64,000 bases of DNA from Streptomyces coacervatus (GTDB lineage Bacteria > Actinomycetota > Actinomycetes > Streptomycetales > Streptomycetaceae), in NCBI RefSeq assembly GCF_029223485.1, contig NZ_JARHTP010000007.1, forward strand, positions 1 to 64,000, read 5' to 3'. The translations under genes and the position numbers were made by a program. The notes beneath the pieces are model-generated. The model ran no database searches. It worked only from the letters and a program-made list of their open reading frames with translations, and had not been told where the DNA came from. This document shows, one piece after another, positions 7,749-23,474 of this stretch. The stretch's first letter is position 1; each line of letters opens with the position of its first letter.

Positions 7749-8945
7749 ATGACCGTGTCATCCGTACCGCCCGAGTTGTGCTCCCCGATCCGCACCCCCG
7801 CGGACCGTCCACGCCCGGACCTGCCCTGTGTCACCGAGCTGCGGCTGTCCGCCTTTGCCGGACACCGGCGGGCCGGGTTCGCGCTCGGGCCGGTCACCCT
7901 CTTCGCCGGGAGCAGCGGCTGCGGGAAGACGAGTGCGTTGCGCGCGTACGAGGCGCTGGCCCGGCTCGGCGGTGGCGCCGAGGTGGGGGAGGTGTTTCCC
8001 GACGCGCGTGACTGTGTGCCGCAGCGGGCGCGGCCCGATGCGCAGCGGCGGCGCGGCTTCCGCATCGGCTGTACGGCCGACGGGCCCGAGGGGCCGGTCC
8101 GGCTCGACGTCGCGGTGCAGGCCGAGCCCGAACTGCGCATCGTGGGCGAGCGGCTGACCGCGGGCGGGCTGGTGCTGCTGGAGACCGCCCTGCGCGACCC
8201 CTCCCGCCGCACCGTGCAGGCCGCCTGGCACACCGCGGGTTCGGCACCCGTCACGCGGGCCCCGCTGCCCGACGACCGGCTCGGCACCGCGCTGCTGCCG
8301 CTGCGCGTGGCCGGCAAGACCGACGGACAGCGCCGGGTGCTCGCCGCCGCCGAACAGATGGTCGTCGCCCTGCGGTCCGTCTTCGCCTGCGATCCGCGCC
8401 CCGGCCGGATGCGTCCCCCCGCGCCGCTCGGCTCCGGCCTGCTCCTCGGCGGCTGCGACAACCTCGCCGACGTCCTGTGGCGCACCCGCGCCGAGTGCGG
8501 ACGACGGCATGCCCAGCTCGTCGACGCCGTACGCGCCGGATGCGCGGGGCCGGTGGCCGACGTGCTCGCCGAACCGCTGGGCGACGGCACCGTCCATGCA
8601 CTGCTCGACCGCGGCGACGGTTTCCGGACGGCTCTGCGGCGCCTGGGCGACGGCGAGTTGAGATACGTCGCCCTCGCCCTGGTCCTGCTGACCGGGCCGG
8701 GCGTCCTGGAAGTGGATGCCGCCGGAGAGGTGCCCGCGGCGATGCAGACGCTCACCGTCCTCGCCGACGGCTTCGACCGTTCACTGGACCCACGGCAGCG
8801 ACGGGAACTGCTGCGGCTGGCCCTGCGGACGGGCGGACGCGGCCACATCCGCGTCGTGGCCGCGGTCAGCGACGCGTCCTGGGCCGCCGGGGCGGACGGC
8901 GTGGACGGGGCGGAGTCGGTCACGGTGGTACACCTGGAGACGTGA
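7749..8945 (+). CDS. AAA family ATPase
   Basis: The product is 398 residues. The Walker A motif GSSGCGKT lies at residues 54-61 with Lys60. The LGDGELRYVALALVLLTGPGVLEVD segment around residue 300 has the signature-like and Walker B-like features of SMC/RecF-type ABC ATPases. It overlaps the downstream pyrophosphohydrolase start by 4 bases (GTGA), implying translational coupling. Substrate and role are unknown. Confidence 0.85.
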   Translation: MTVSSVPPELCSPIRTPADRPRPDLPCVTELRLSAFAGHRRAGFALGPVTLFAGSSGCGKTSALRAYEALARLGGGAEVGEVFPDARDCVPQRARPDAQRRRGFRIGCTADGPEGPVRLDVAVQAEPELRIVGERLTAGGLVLLETALRDPSRRTVQAAWHTAGSAPVTRAPLPDDRLGTALLPLRVAGKTDGQRRVLAAAEQMVVALRSVFACDPRPGRMRPPAPLGSGLLLGGCDNLADVLWRTRAECGRRHAQLVDAVRAGCAGPVADVLAEPLGDGTVHALLDRGDGFRTALRRLGDGELRYVALALVLLTGPGVLEVDAAGEVPAAMQTLTVLADGFDRSLDPRQRRELLRLALRTGGRGHIRVVAAVSDASWAAGADGVDGAESVTVVHLET

Positions 8946-9268
8946 CCGATCATCTCGACGTGGCGAAGCTGCAGCGCAGGCTGGCCGACTTCGCCGCCGC
9001 CCGCAACTGGCAGCAGTACCACACCCCCAAGAACCTCGTCGCCGCGCTGAGCGTGGAGGCCTCCGAACTCGTCGAGATCTTCCAGTGGTTGACGCCCGAG
9101 GAGTCGGCCCGGGTCATGGACGACCCGGACACCGCGCACCGCGTGACGGACGAAGTCGCCGACGTACTCGCCTACTTGCTGCAGCTGTGCGGGGTCCTGG
9201 ACATCGACCCCCTGGCGGCGCTGGACGCAAAGATCGACCGCAACGAGCGGAGGTTCCCGGCGTCGTAG
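8942..9268 (+). CDS. MazG-like nucleotide pyrophosphohydrolase
   Basis: The product is 108 residues and all-helical. It carries the MazG/DCTPP-type metal site: EASELVEIFQW (E-x-x-E) and DEVADVLAYLLQL (E-x-x-D). The compact length matches the house-cleaning dCTPase/RS21-C6 type that hydrolyses noncanonical NTPs to NMP and PPi. The GTG start overlaps the ATPase stop, so the two are coupled. Confidence 0.88.
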   Translation: MTDHLDVAKLQRRLADFAAARNWQQYHTPKNLVAALSVEASELVEIFQWLTPEESARVMDDPDTAHRVTDEVADVLAYLLQLCGVLDIDPLAALDAKIDRNERRFPAS

Positions 9269-9446
9269 GGAGTGGTTCAGTCCACTTTCACTCTCCGCAG
9301 TCAAATTCCAGCCTGAAATCGATTTGTTGTCCACAGATTTCGGTCTTCCTCTGGCTTTTCGTCCCGCACGCCCTCACTCTGGGTAGTGGACAACGGAGTT
9401 CGGGCGGACGTGCGGGCAGCGCGTCGTGACAGACGGGGGCAGCGGC

Positions 9447-9917
9447 ATGGACGCTGTGCGGCTCATAGTGACGAGCAGGCGTGCCCTTTTAGGGAGCGGT
9501 GGCGCTCCGGAGACCATGACCGAGGTGTGGCAGGCGCAGGCCCTGGCGCAGGCGATAGGCAGCCGCCTCGCGGTCTCCGGCCCGCCCGAACTGCGCGGCG
9601 AGGCACTGGGGTTGACGGAGCTGGCGGGCCGCGGCTGCGGTGTCCTGGACACCCCGCACCTCGCCACCGAGGACCTGCGCGCGGCCCAGCTCACCGACCT
9701 GGGCGACGCCCGCCAGGCCCTCCTCTGCCTGGGCGGCCTCCTGGGCGAGGTGGGCATCGCCCTCGTGGGACTCGCCTGCGCCGCGGACGACGAGAGCACC
9801 TACTGGCAGTGCATGGAGGCCATCGACGCGGCGGACGAGTCCAGAGACCGCGTACGGGAGATGCTGCGCAGACTTGCGGACCGGGAGGAGGTGATACCCG
9901 AGCGGGAGGCGGGCTAG
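9447..9917 (+). CDS. DUF6099 family protein
   Basis: The product is 156 residues and mainly helical. It begins MDAVRLIVTSRRALL and contains EVWQAQALAQAIGSRLA, a Streptomyces-restricted DUF6099 pattern. The ATG at 9447 matches the usual family N-terminus and has a GGGGG tract about 7 bases upstream; a GTG at 9426 is an alternative. No function is known. Confidence 0.75.
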   Translation: MDAVRLIVTSRRALLGSGGAPETMTEVWQAQALAQAIGSRLAVSGPPELRGEALGLTELAGRGCGVLDTPHLATEDLRAAQLTDLGDARQALLCLGGLLGEVGIALVGLACAADDESTYWQCMEAIDAADESRDRVREMLRRLADREEVIPEREAG

Positions 9918-9922
9918 GACCC

Positions 9923-10084
9923 TCAGCCGGCCTCGCTCTCCTCCACACCCCGTCCCGCAGACTGCAGATCCGCATCCAGTGCCGACAGGTCCGCGTTCAG
10001 CGCCGCCATCAGCTCCTCCATCTGCTGCAGCAAACCCTTCGGCCGGCCGGCACCCCCCTGCTGGGGAACGGACTCTTCGGACAT
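9923..10084 (-). CDS. Small helical hypothetical protein
   Basis: The product is 53 residues, begins MSEESVPQQ and contains LLQQMEELMAALNADLSALDADLQ, a likely amphipathic or coiled-coil helix. A very strong GAGGAGG site lies about 6 bases before the ATG, which supports translation. It converges on the DUF6099 gene. Family not recognised. Confidence 0.6.
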   Translation of the reverse strand: MSEESVPQQGGAGRPKGLLQQMEELMAALNADLSALDADLQSAGRGVEESEAG

Positions 10085-10322
10085 GACGGCCTCCTCGGCC
10101 CCAGGCCCCTCGGGGAGGCCGAACGGGTGACATCCCGGCGACGACCGCCGGCGCGGGCGCCGGGCGGTCCGGCTCCGCACGAGCCAACGACCACCACCAC
10201 AGCGGGTCACTGGCGGGGGTACGCCCCATGCCCGGCGTCGACGGATTTTCACCCGACCGTGGACGGGAGTGCCCGGAGGGACCGGTGGGGTTGACCGGCA
10301 CCCTGGCGTGCAGGATGGATGC

Positions 10323-11243
10323 ATGGATCTTCGCATCTTCACCGAGCCCCAGCAGGGGGCCTCCTACGACACGTTGCTCGCCGTGGCAAAGGCCACCGAA
10401 GACCTTGCCTTCGACGCCTTCTTCCGCTCCGACCACTATCTCCGCATGGGTTCCGTGGACGGCCTCCCCGGCCCCACCGACGCCTGGATCACCCTCGCCG
10501 GCCTGACCCGCGAGACCAAGCGCATCCGCCTGGGCACCCTGATGACCGCCGGCACCTTCCGCCTCCCCGGCGTGCTCGCCATCCAGGTCGCGCAGGTCGA
10601 CCAGATGTCCGGCGGCCGCGTCGAGCTGGGCCTCGGCGCCGGCTGGTTCGAGGAGGAGCACAAGGCGTACGGCATCCCGTTCCCGAAGGAGAAGATCGGC
10701 CGCCTGGAGGAGCAGCTCGAGATCGTCACGGGCCTGTGGCAGACCAAGGTCGGCGACACCTTCGACTTCCACGGCAAGTACTACGACCTCACCGACTCGC
10801 CCGCGCTGCCCAAGCCCGCCCAGGAGAAGATCCCGGTCCTGATCGGCGGCCACGGCGCGACCCGCACCCCCCGGCTGGCCGCTCGGTACGCCGACGAGTT
10901 CAACATGCCGTTCGCCTCGATCGAGGACAGCGAGCGCCAGTTCGCCCGGGTCCGCGCCGCCGCGGAGGAGGCCGGCCGGTCCGACGACCTCATCTGTTCC
11001 AACGCCCTGGTCGTCTGTGTCGGCAAGGATGAGCAGGAGGTCGCCCGCCGTGCCGCCGCCATCGGCCGCGAGGTCGACGAGCTCAGGGCCAACGGCCTGG
11101 CGGGCACCCCGTCCGAGGTCGTCGACAAGATCGGCCGCTATGCGGAGATCGGCGCCCGCCGCCTCTACCTCCAGGTCCTCGACCTCACCGACCTCGACCA
11201 CCTGGAGCTGATCTCCGCCCAGGTCCAGTCCCAGCTGTCGTAG
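10323..11243 (+). CDS. LLM-class F420-dependent oxidoreductase
   Basis: The product is 306 residues with a luciferase-like TIM barrel: MDLRIFTEPQQG, FDAFFRSDHYL, LGTLMTAGTFRLPGVLAIQVAQVDQMSGGRVELGLGAGW in adjoining segments, and PVLIGGHGATRTPRLAARYADE near the C-terminus. Such enzymes use F420 (or FMN) to reduce or oxidise small organics; the substrate is unknown. The ATG at 10323 was chosen over an upstream in-frame start because the barrel begins there. A perfect terminator follows about 100 bases downstream. Confidence 0.9.
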   Translation: MDLRIFTEPQQGASYDTLLAVAKATEDLAFDAFFRSDHYLRMGSVDGLPGPTDAWITLAGLTRETKRIRLGTLMTAGTFRLPGVLAIQVAQVDQMSGGRVELGLGAGWFEEEHKAYGIPFPKEKIGRLEEQLEIVTGLWQTKVGDTFDFHGKYYDLTDSPALPKPAQEKIPVLIGGHGATRTPRLAARYADEFNMPFASIEDSERQFARVRAAAEEAGRSDDLICSNALVVCVGKDEQEVARRAAAIGREVDELRANGLAGTPSEVVDKIGRYAEIGARRLYLQVLDLTDLDHLELISAQVQSQLS

Positions 11244-11665
11244 CTGCCGTAGCTGTCGTAGCAAGAGACAGTCGTCAGAGCCGTAGCAATAAACAAAGGC
11301 GCCGTTCGACCCCCATATGCAAAGGTGAGACGGTCGTCCTGAAGGCCCCCAGGATCACCATCCTGGGGGCCTTCGCGCGTACGTCACCGCACTCGTCCAC
11401 CCAGCCGGAGAGGCCCTCCGCATGTTCCTGACCAACAGCCTGACTTGTCTGTCGATGGGGCTTTGAGCTGGTCTCTTGTCCTCGGTGGGGCTCCTTTTCG
11501 GATCGGGACACTTCCCGCTTCTGCCTGGGGGTTCCCTGAAGTTCCCGCGCGAGTGTGCACGGGTTGTGCACTGGGGCGAGGCATCCGCCGGCTGGTCGGG
11601 GCCGGTGTGAGTCGGCCTGCGGGCGGCCGGAAGCCGGTGCCTCCAGGAGCTGGTCGGTGGGCGCG
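11244..11665. other. Intergenic region with terminator, no gene seen
   Basis: This 420-base gap contains the terminator at 11341-11374 and then about 290 bases with no convincing coding frame. It marks the edge between ordinary chromosomal genes and the accessory segment. Confidence 0.6.
11341..11374 (+). terminator. Perfect 15-bp stem terminator
   Basis: GAAGGCCCCCAGGAT at 11341-11355 pairs perfectly with 11360-11374 around a 4-base CACC loop. It lies downstream of the LLM oxidoreductase gene and is one of the strongest hairpins in the window. Confidence 0.85.
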
Positions 11666-12337
11666 ATGGGTGATCTGATCGACCCTCACCAGGAGCTTGC
11701 CCCAAGCCGGCGTGTCGATCTTGATGTGTGGATCCGTCCGCTGTGCGCTCTCGTGGTTGCAGGGGTTGCCGCGTACGCGTCGTATGTCCATCAGCGGAAG
11801 TTCGCGCTGCAGGGCGGAGCGGACGAGGTGAGCGCTTCGTTGTGGCCGCTCTCAGTGGACGGTCTCTTGCTGCTGGCTACAGTCGGCTTGTTGAAGCCGT
11901 CCGGACCGTGCACACGCCGAGCGCGGGGCGCTGTGTGGTCGGCCTTTCTCTTGGGGATCGGGGTATCGCTGGCTGCGAACATTGCGGCTGCCCCGGCTCT
12001 GGAGTGGAAGCCGGTGCTGGTCGCCGGATGGCCTCCGGTGGCTCTGCTGCTGTCGGTCGAACTGCTGGTGCACCGCCCGGTCGATCAGGTGGATGACGAG
12101 GTGGGGCAGGCACGAGAGGAGGGCGGCGATCCGAATGGTGACGATCCTCTGCTTGCCAGGGCTCGGATGATCGATGCCCGGCATCGGCGTCTGCATCAGC
12201 GCCCTGTCTCGGCTGAGACCTTGCGGCAGCAGCTGCATGTTGGCGCCGGTCGGTCGAGACGGTTGGCCGCTCTTGTGACGGGGAGCCAAAGCCAGGGCAA
12301 TGATGCTGACGAGCTTCGTGATCCGGTGGACGGATAG
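11666..12337 (+). CDS. DUF2637 (Spd-type) membrane protein of an integrative element
   Basis: The product is about 223 residues with four hydrophobic segments. It has the DUF2637 signature YVHQRKFALQGGADEVSASL followed by WPLSVDGLLLLATVGLL. This family occurs as SpdA/SpdB-like spread proteins in Streptomyces conjugative plasmids and actinomycete integrative elements. The hydrophilic C-terminal 90 residues include a possible DNA-binding helix pair. No replication, tra or integrase gene is present nearby, so it is probably a remnant of such an element. Confidence 0.75.
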   Translation: MGDLIDPHQELAPSRRVDLDVWIRPLCALVVAGVAAYASYVHQRKFALQGGADEVSASLWPLSVDGLLLLATVGLLKPSGPCTRRARGAVWSAFLLGIGVSLAANIAAAPALEWKPVLVAGWPPVALLLSVELLVHRPVDQVDDEVGQAREEGGDPNGDDPLLARARMIDARHRRLHQRPVSAETLRQQLHVGAGRSRRLAALVTGSQSQGNDADELRDPVDG

Positions 12338-12899
12338 AACGGACAGAGCTGACACCGCCCGAGTGACCGGAGTTGGAAACAGCGCCGGGACCGGGAAAGC
12401 GGGCTTCCAGTTTTCTTGGCGCTCGATGTCGTGCCCCGATGCGGGCCGCCTTTTCTCGGCGACGGCCGAACGCAGCCGCCGCCGACACCTCCTTGGGGAT
12501 CTGGGCGATATTGCAGGATCACCATGACAGGCAGCGGCTCTGCGACGCAGCAGTCACATGTCGGCAGAACTGCACAGGTTCGAGTCCCCGGTGGGGCGCC
12601 GACAGTGGCGTCTGTACGGCCCCGGAATGGGCCGTGAGCTGGTTGTTTCCGGGATGGTGGCGGTGCCGCGGCAGTGGAGCCGTCGCCGTGGGGGTGGTTC
12701 TCGGTGAGCGCCTGGAGCAGGGGGCACGCACCGGGTCTCCGGATGTTCCTGATGTGTCGCCGGAGACCGTCGGCGGCGGTGTCGGGTTGAGCTGTGGATG
12801 GGGCGTGGTTGCGCCTGGTGGTGGCGACGGTAGCCGGGTCCGCACTTTTAGAACCCCCAACGAAATGATCTTCGAGGAGGTTGGATCACTCCGGGACTG
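12338..12899. other. Accessory intergenic region with tRNA-3'-end-like sequence
   Basis: No convincing gene is present. At about 12565-12600 there is GGTTCGAGTCCCCGG, which looks like a tRNA T-loop and 3' end; the T-stem does not pair and there is no cloverleaf upstream. It may be a decayed attachment site of the element that carried the DUF2637 gene. The stretch from about 12845 is the left flank of the IS5 element. Confidence 0.4.
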
Positions 12900-13684
12900 A
12901 TGAACCGGGGGTGCGGGGTGGCGCGGCCGGAGCCGTGGGAAGTCGACGACGAGCTATGGGCGGTGATCGAGCCGCTGCTGCCCAAGGTGGAGCGTCGGAC
13001 CCGGCACCCGGGACGCAAGCGGCATCCGGACCGGCTCGTCTTCCAGGGCATTCTGTTTGTCCTGCACACAGGGATCTCGTGGGAGCATCTGCCGCAGGAA
13101 CTCGGCTTCGGCTCGGGCATGACCTGCTGGCGCCGCCTGGCCGAGTGGTCCGAGGCCGGGGTGTGGCCCCGGCTGCACGAGGTCCTCCTTGCCAAGCTCC
13201 GCAGCGCGAACGCCCTGGGCTTCTCCCGGGCGGCGGTCGACGGCTCCCACATCCGGGCCTTAAGGGGGGCAAGACGGGCCGAAGCCCTGTTGACCGGGGC
13301 AGAACCGGTAGCAAACACCATTTGATCACCGATGCGACTGGCATCCCGCTTGCGATCACGCTGACCGGCGGCAACCGCAACGATGTCACCCAGCTCATCC
13401 CGCTACTCGAAGCGGTGCCGCCGGTGGGTGACCGCGGCTACGACCATGACAAGTACCGCCGCCTGGTCTGGGATCTCGGGGTGAAGCCGCTGATCGCCCG
13501 CCGCGGCACCGAGCACGGCTCCGGTCTGGGCACCCAACGCTGGGTCGTAGAGCGTGCATTCGCCCACCTGCACTGGTTCCGCCGTCTACGGATCCGTTGG
13601 GAGATCCGCGACGACATCCACGAAGCCTTCCTGACCCTGGGATGTGCACTGATCTGCTGGCGACGTCTGCGCTCACGCTGTTGA
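12900..13684 (+). mobile_element. IS5-family (IS427-group) element with two-frame transposase
   Basis: The first frame (12900-13325, 141 residues) has the IS5 N-terminal region (WEVDDELWAVIEPLLP, GISWEHLPQELGFGSGMTCWRRL) and the first catalytic Asp in AAVDGSHIRA. The second frame (to 13684) continues with KGGKTGRSPVDRGRTGSKHH, the second Asp in PPVGDRGYDHDKY, and WVVERAFAHLHWFRRL carrying the catalytic Glu. They join by a -1 shift at about 13258-13270, at TTAAGGGGGGC. IS427-group elements use programmed frameshifting, so the element may be functional. I could not identify matching terminal inverted repeats; the right end abuts the HxlR gene closely. Confidence 0.82.
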
Positions 13685-13689
13685 CCGGT

Positions 13690-14070
13690 CTAGCGTGTAG
13701 GAGGCGGAGACTGCGGGTCAGGAGTGCATGCTGCTTCCTGGGCTGCCATAACCTCATCGCCGTACTCGAAGGCCCATGCGCCGACGACGTCGATGGGCGC
13801 CAGCAAGGTCCGACCCAGAGATGTGAGTTGGTACTCGACCCGTGATGGTGCGTCGGGGTCTGCCTGACGGTCGACCAGTCCGTTGGACTGCAGCCGGCGC
13901 AGAGTCTCGGTGAGGACCTTGGAACTGATGCCCCCGATCCGCTCCCGTAATTCGACCGGGCGCCTGGGACCGTCGCGCAGTGCCCAGAGCACCACGGCGT
14001 TCCAGGTGTTGGAGAGCAAGTCGAAGGCGAGGCGGGCGCGGCAGTCGGCAAGGAAGGCATCGGTCGTCAC
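13690..14070 (-). CDS. HxlR-family transcriptional regulator
   Basis: The product is 126 residues with the HxlR winged-helix core: FDLLSNTWNAVVLWALRDGPRRPVEL in adjoining segments, ERIGGISSKVLTETLRRLQSNGLV as the recognition helix region, then VEYQLTSLGRTLL in the wing. The usual N-terminal Cys pair is reduced to one Cys (ADCRARLAFDLL). The GTG start at 14070 is 71 bases from the divergent reductase gene start, so it probably regulates that gene. Confidence 0.88.
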   Translation of the reverse strand: MTTDAFLADCRARLAFDLLSNTWNAVVLWALRDGPRRPVELRERIGGISSKVLTETLRRLQSNGLVDRQADPDAPSRVEYQLTSLGRTLLAPIDVVGAWAFEYGDEVMAAQEAACTPDPQSPPPTR

Positions 14071-14141
14071 GTACCAAATGGTGCCCGAACGGCCTTCTAG
14101 CGTCGGTGTGAACGGTCGAAGCAGGCACGGAGAGGGACCAC

Positions 14142-14897
14142 GTGATGAGAATCGGCGTACTGGGAACGGGCAACATGGCCGACGCGCTCGCCATCCACTG
14201 GGTGCGGGCCGGGCACGACGTGACCATCGGGGGACGGGACGTACACAAGGCGGAGCGGCTCGCGACGCGCATCGGAGGCAGCGCGAAGCCTGCCAGTCTG
14301 CGCGCAGCGGCCGAGTTCGGACAGGTGGTGCTGGCCGCGTTGCCCTTCGGGGCGGGAGTAGAAGTGGCACGGGACCTGCACGCGGCCCTGGAGGGCAAGG
14401 TGCTGCTCGACTGCTCCAACCCGGTCGGGCCGGGCTTCCGGCTGCTGACGGAGGGAGGCCCATCAGCCGCGCAGCAACTGGCTGCGGCGGCACCGGGAGC
14501 CCACGTGATCAAGGCTTTCAACCTCTGCCACGAGGACGTGTGGCGCATGCGGCCGCCCGTCTTCGACGGGCGACCACTGGCCGTTCCGGTCTGCGGAGAC
14601 GACGAGACTGCCCTCGCGCGTGTGCGTGAGTTGGTACGGGACGTGGGCTGTGCAGCCGTGGCTGGCGGCGGTCTCGAACGTGCGGGACTCCTGGAAGCGA
14701 CCGCCGCGCTGTTCATCGCGCTATGGGTCGGCGAGGGAGCGGATGCCCAGGCAATCGCCCCTCCTCTGGCATACGCGGCCGGACCGAGCCACCAGGAAGG
14801 GGACGCCGTGCCGCCCGCCCAAACTCAAGGCCCGCCTGGAAAACGGCGTACCGGCGGCTCGTCCGGCTGGCGGAGCTTGTCGGCCCGGAAGCGGTGA
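14142..14897 (+). CDS. NADP-binding reductase (F420-reductase-like) with foreign tail
   Basis: The Rossmann motif MRIGVLGTGNMADALAIHWV opens the protein, followed by VTIGGRDVHKAERLA, KVLLDCSNPVG and VIKAFN, matching the NADPH:F420 reductase-like/NAD-binding_F420 family that reduces small substrates. Family similarity ends near ALWVGEGADAQAI (about 14760). The last 40 codons are low-complexity and overlap a methionine-synthase fragment in another frame, so the native C-terminus has probably been replaced by a deletion junction. Start is GTG 14142 or ATG 14145. Confidence 0.8.
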   Translation: MMRIGVLGTGNMADALAIHWVRAGHDVTIGGRDVHKAERLATRIGGSAKPASLRAAAEFGQVVLAALPFGAGVEVARDLHAALEGKVLLDCSNPVGPGFRLLTEGGPSAAQQLAAAAPGAHVIKAFNLCHEDVWRMRPPVFDGRPLAVPVCGDDETALARVRELVRDVGCAAVAGGGLERAGLLEATAALFIALWVGEGADAQAIAPPLAYAAGPSHQEGDAVPPAQTQGPPGKRRTGGSSGWRSLSARKR

Positions 14898-15022
14898 TGG
14901 GCGGTACCGACTGCGGGTTCGCGCAGGGAGCGTTCATCCGCCGCGTCCATCCCTCGATCCAGTGGGCGAAGCTCGCGGCGCTGGTCGAGGGCGCGCGTAT
15001 CGCCTCGGAGCGGCTGGGATGA
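14815..15022 (+). pseudogene. Cobalamin-independent methionine synthase-like C-terminal fragment
   Basis: In a frame different from the reductase, codons to the TGA at 15020-15022 encode AELVGPEAVMGGTDCGFAQG followed by RVHPSIQWAKLAALVEGARIA. This is the C-terminal end of MetE/UroD-fold methionine-synthase II-like proteins, including the conserved TDCGF zinc-ligand Cys. A short preceding stretch in the adjoining frame (KLKARLENGVPA) also looks like the family, implying a frameshift near 14850. No N-terminal part exists, so it is a remnant. Confidence 0.65.
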
Positions 15023-15038
15023 CCGAGGGCCGCCGTGA

Positions 15039-15293
15039 CTACAGATCCTCGGGCACGAGTTCGAAAGCCGGATGGCCAGTCAGGGGCCGGACCATCCGCA
15101 AGCGGAGGTCGGTGGTGAGCGGGGCGTCGGTGCGGTAGGCGGGGACCAGGGCGACGTTCAGCGCGCCCAGGTGCGCGCTGACGAACGGCACTGCGAAGAG
15201 GCGGGTTTGCGGCGTTGCGTTCGATGAAGCGAGCCGCGACAAGGGCCTGCGTGGCTCCGGCACAGGTCGCGATCAAGCTCGCGTGCGCATCCT
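15039..15293 (-). pseudogene. Frameshifted small hypothetical partner of the antitoxin-like gene
   Basis: Two frames on this strand join into one plausible protein. The first (from about 15293) reads DAHASLIATCAGATQALVAA and continues to RFIERN. The second begins TPQTRLFAVPFVSAHLGALN and ends LTGHPAFELVPEDL at the TAG of 15039. The break is near 15210-15220 and needs one base. The upstream end overlaps the stop of the antitoxin-like gene, as in toxin-antitoxin operons. The protein family is not recognised; calling it a toxin is inference from position. Confidence 0.45.
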
Positions 15294-15488
15294 CTGGAGG
15301 GCGGCATCGATCTTGTCATCGGTGAGATCGGGCAGACCGAAGCCGGGCAGTTCGGTGTCGCTCAAGGGGACCATCCACGCTACGGGGACGCTGTTCTTGG
15401 TGACGGTGGCGGTCTCGCCGCGGGCCGCTGCGGTGGGGATCTGGGAGGAGCGCCGACCGGCCCGTTGCGGCCGTTCCCTGTACGCCAT
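15273..15488 (-). CDS. Phd/YefM-like antitoxin-type protein
   Basis: The product is 71 residues. The segment AAARGETATVTKNSVPVAWMVPL matches the DNA-binding beta-hairpin region of Phd/YefM antitoxins (RGE-x-V-x-V-T-x-N-G-x-P-V-A). The C-terminal half (LPGFGLPDLTDDKIDAALQRM) would be the toxin-neutralising tail. The N-terminal helix is short or degraded, so the gene may itself be partly decayed. The overlapping downstream partner is frameshifted. Confidence 0.5.
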   Translation of the reverse strand: MAYRERPQRAGRRSSQIPTAAARGETATVTKNSVPVAWMVPLSDTELPGFGLPDLTDDKIDAALQRMRTRA

Positions 15489-15625
15489 GGCGCACTTCGT
15501 ACAGGGATCCGCGCCTCGCGCTCCTGCCATGTACGCCTTCACAAATCCATAAGCCGCGGCAAGCGTAGTCGGAAGGGGCCGTGATCCGGCTTCCACTGCG
15601 TGAACACGTTGGCCAGGAGGTCGGC

Positions 15626-16443
15626 ATGAGTGCCGTGCAGCCGATGATGTTGCGGCGGGGCACCGCCGCGGTCCGTATGTTCCTGTTCCCCGCGATCGGA
15701 TCCGGGGCGGCGGCCTATGGACCGTTGGCCGCGGCACTCCCCGCCGATGTGACGGCGTACGGCTTCGACGAACTGCCCGGCGGCACGGTCGCCGAGCGCG
15801 CCGCCGGATATCTGGCCGCGCTCCGGCAGCTGGCGTCGGGCGGCCCCTACGTGCTTGCCGGTTGGTCGTTCGGCGGGTTCCTGGCCTGGGAGGTCGCCGC
15901 ACAGTTGCAACGCGAGGGCGCCCGGGTCGAGTTGGTCGCGGTGATCGACTCGGCCTGGTTGAACGAGGACGGCGGCCGGCTGCCGATGGTGTCGGTGGCC
16001 CAGGACTTCGGCTGGCTGCTGTCCCTGGCGGGCGCCGACGGCGAGCGCCGGGCCACGTTGCCCTATCGCCGCCTGGCCGGCATGGCGCCCGCCGCCCAAC
16101 TGGAGCTGGTGGTCAGGGCGCTTGACGAGCAGGGGTTCTGGAATCCCGAGGCGGCGGCGAAGCTGGACGGCGGGCTGCGGGAGTTCTTCGTGGGGACGAG
16201 TGCGCTGCGGGGGCACCGGCCGGGGCCGTATCGGGGACCGTTCCTGCTGTTCCGGGCCACCGACCAGCGCCTCGTGGTGGCCGACGCCCGGTTCCGGCTG
16301 TCCGAGCCGGCGCTCGGCTGGCAGCGGTACGCCGATCCGCCGCCGACCGTGGTGCCGCTTCCCGGGAGCCACTTCACGATGCTGTCCGAGCCCTCGCTGT
16401 CGATCATCGCCCGGCACCTCGGCGAACGGATCGGAGCACTGGT

Positions 16444-16447
<4 letters not shown>
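15626..16447 (+). CDS. Stand-alone thioesterase of the PKS locus
   Basis: The product is 273 residues, an alpha/beta-hydrolase thioesterase: FLFPAIGSGAAAYGPLA, nucleophile motif GWSFGG, a DQRLVVADARF segment with the late acid, and the catalytic His in LPGSHFTML. It begins with AGGAGG upstream of ATG 15626 and its TGA overlaps the PKS ATG by 4 bases (ATGA), so the two are translated together. The PKS has no thioesterase domain; this protein could release the product in trans or edit stalled chains like a type II thioesterase. Confidence 0.88.
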
Positions 16448-23460
<7,013 letters not shown>

Positions 23461-23474
23461 GAGAGGAATCCACC

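Noticed and set aside
12545..12600. Possible tRNA gene
   Set aside because: Only a T-loop-like GGTTCGAGTCC is present; T-stem pairing fails and there is no acceptor, D or anticodon arm.
12519..12860. Proline-rich minus-strand frame in the accessory gap
   Set aside because: Low-complexity Pro/Thr/Arg composition without a domain or start signal.
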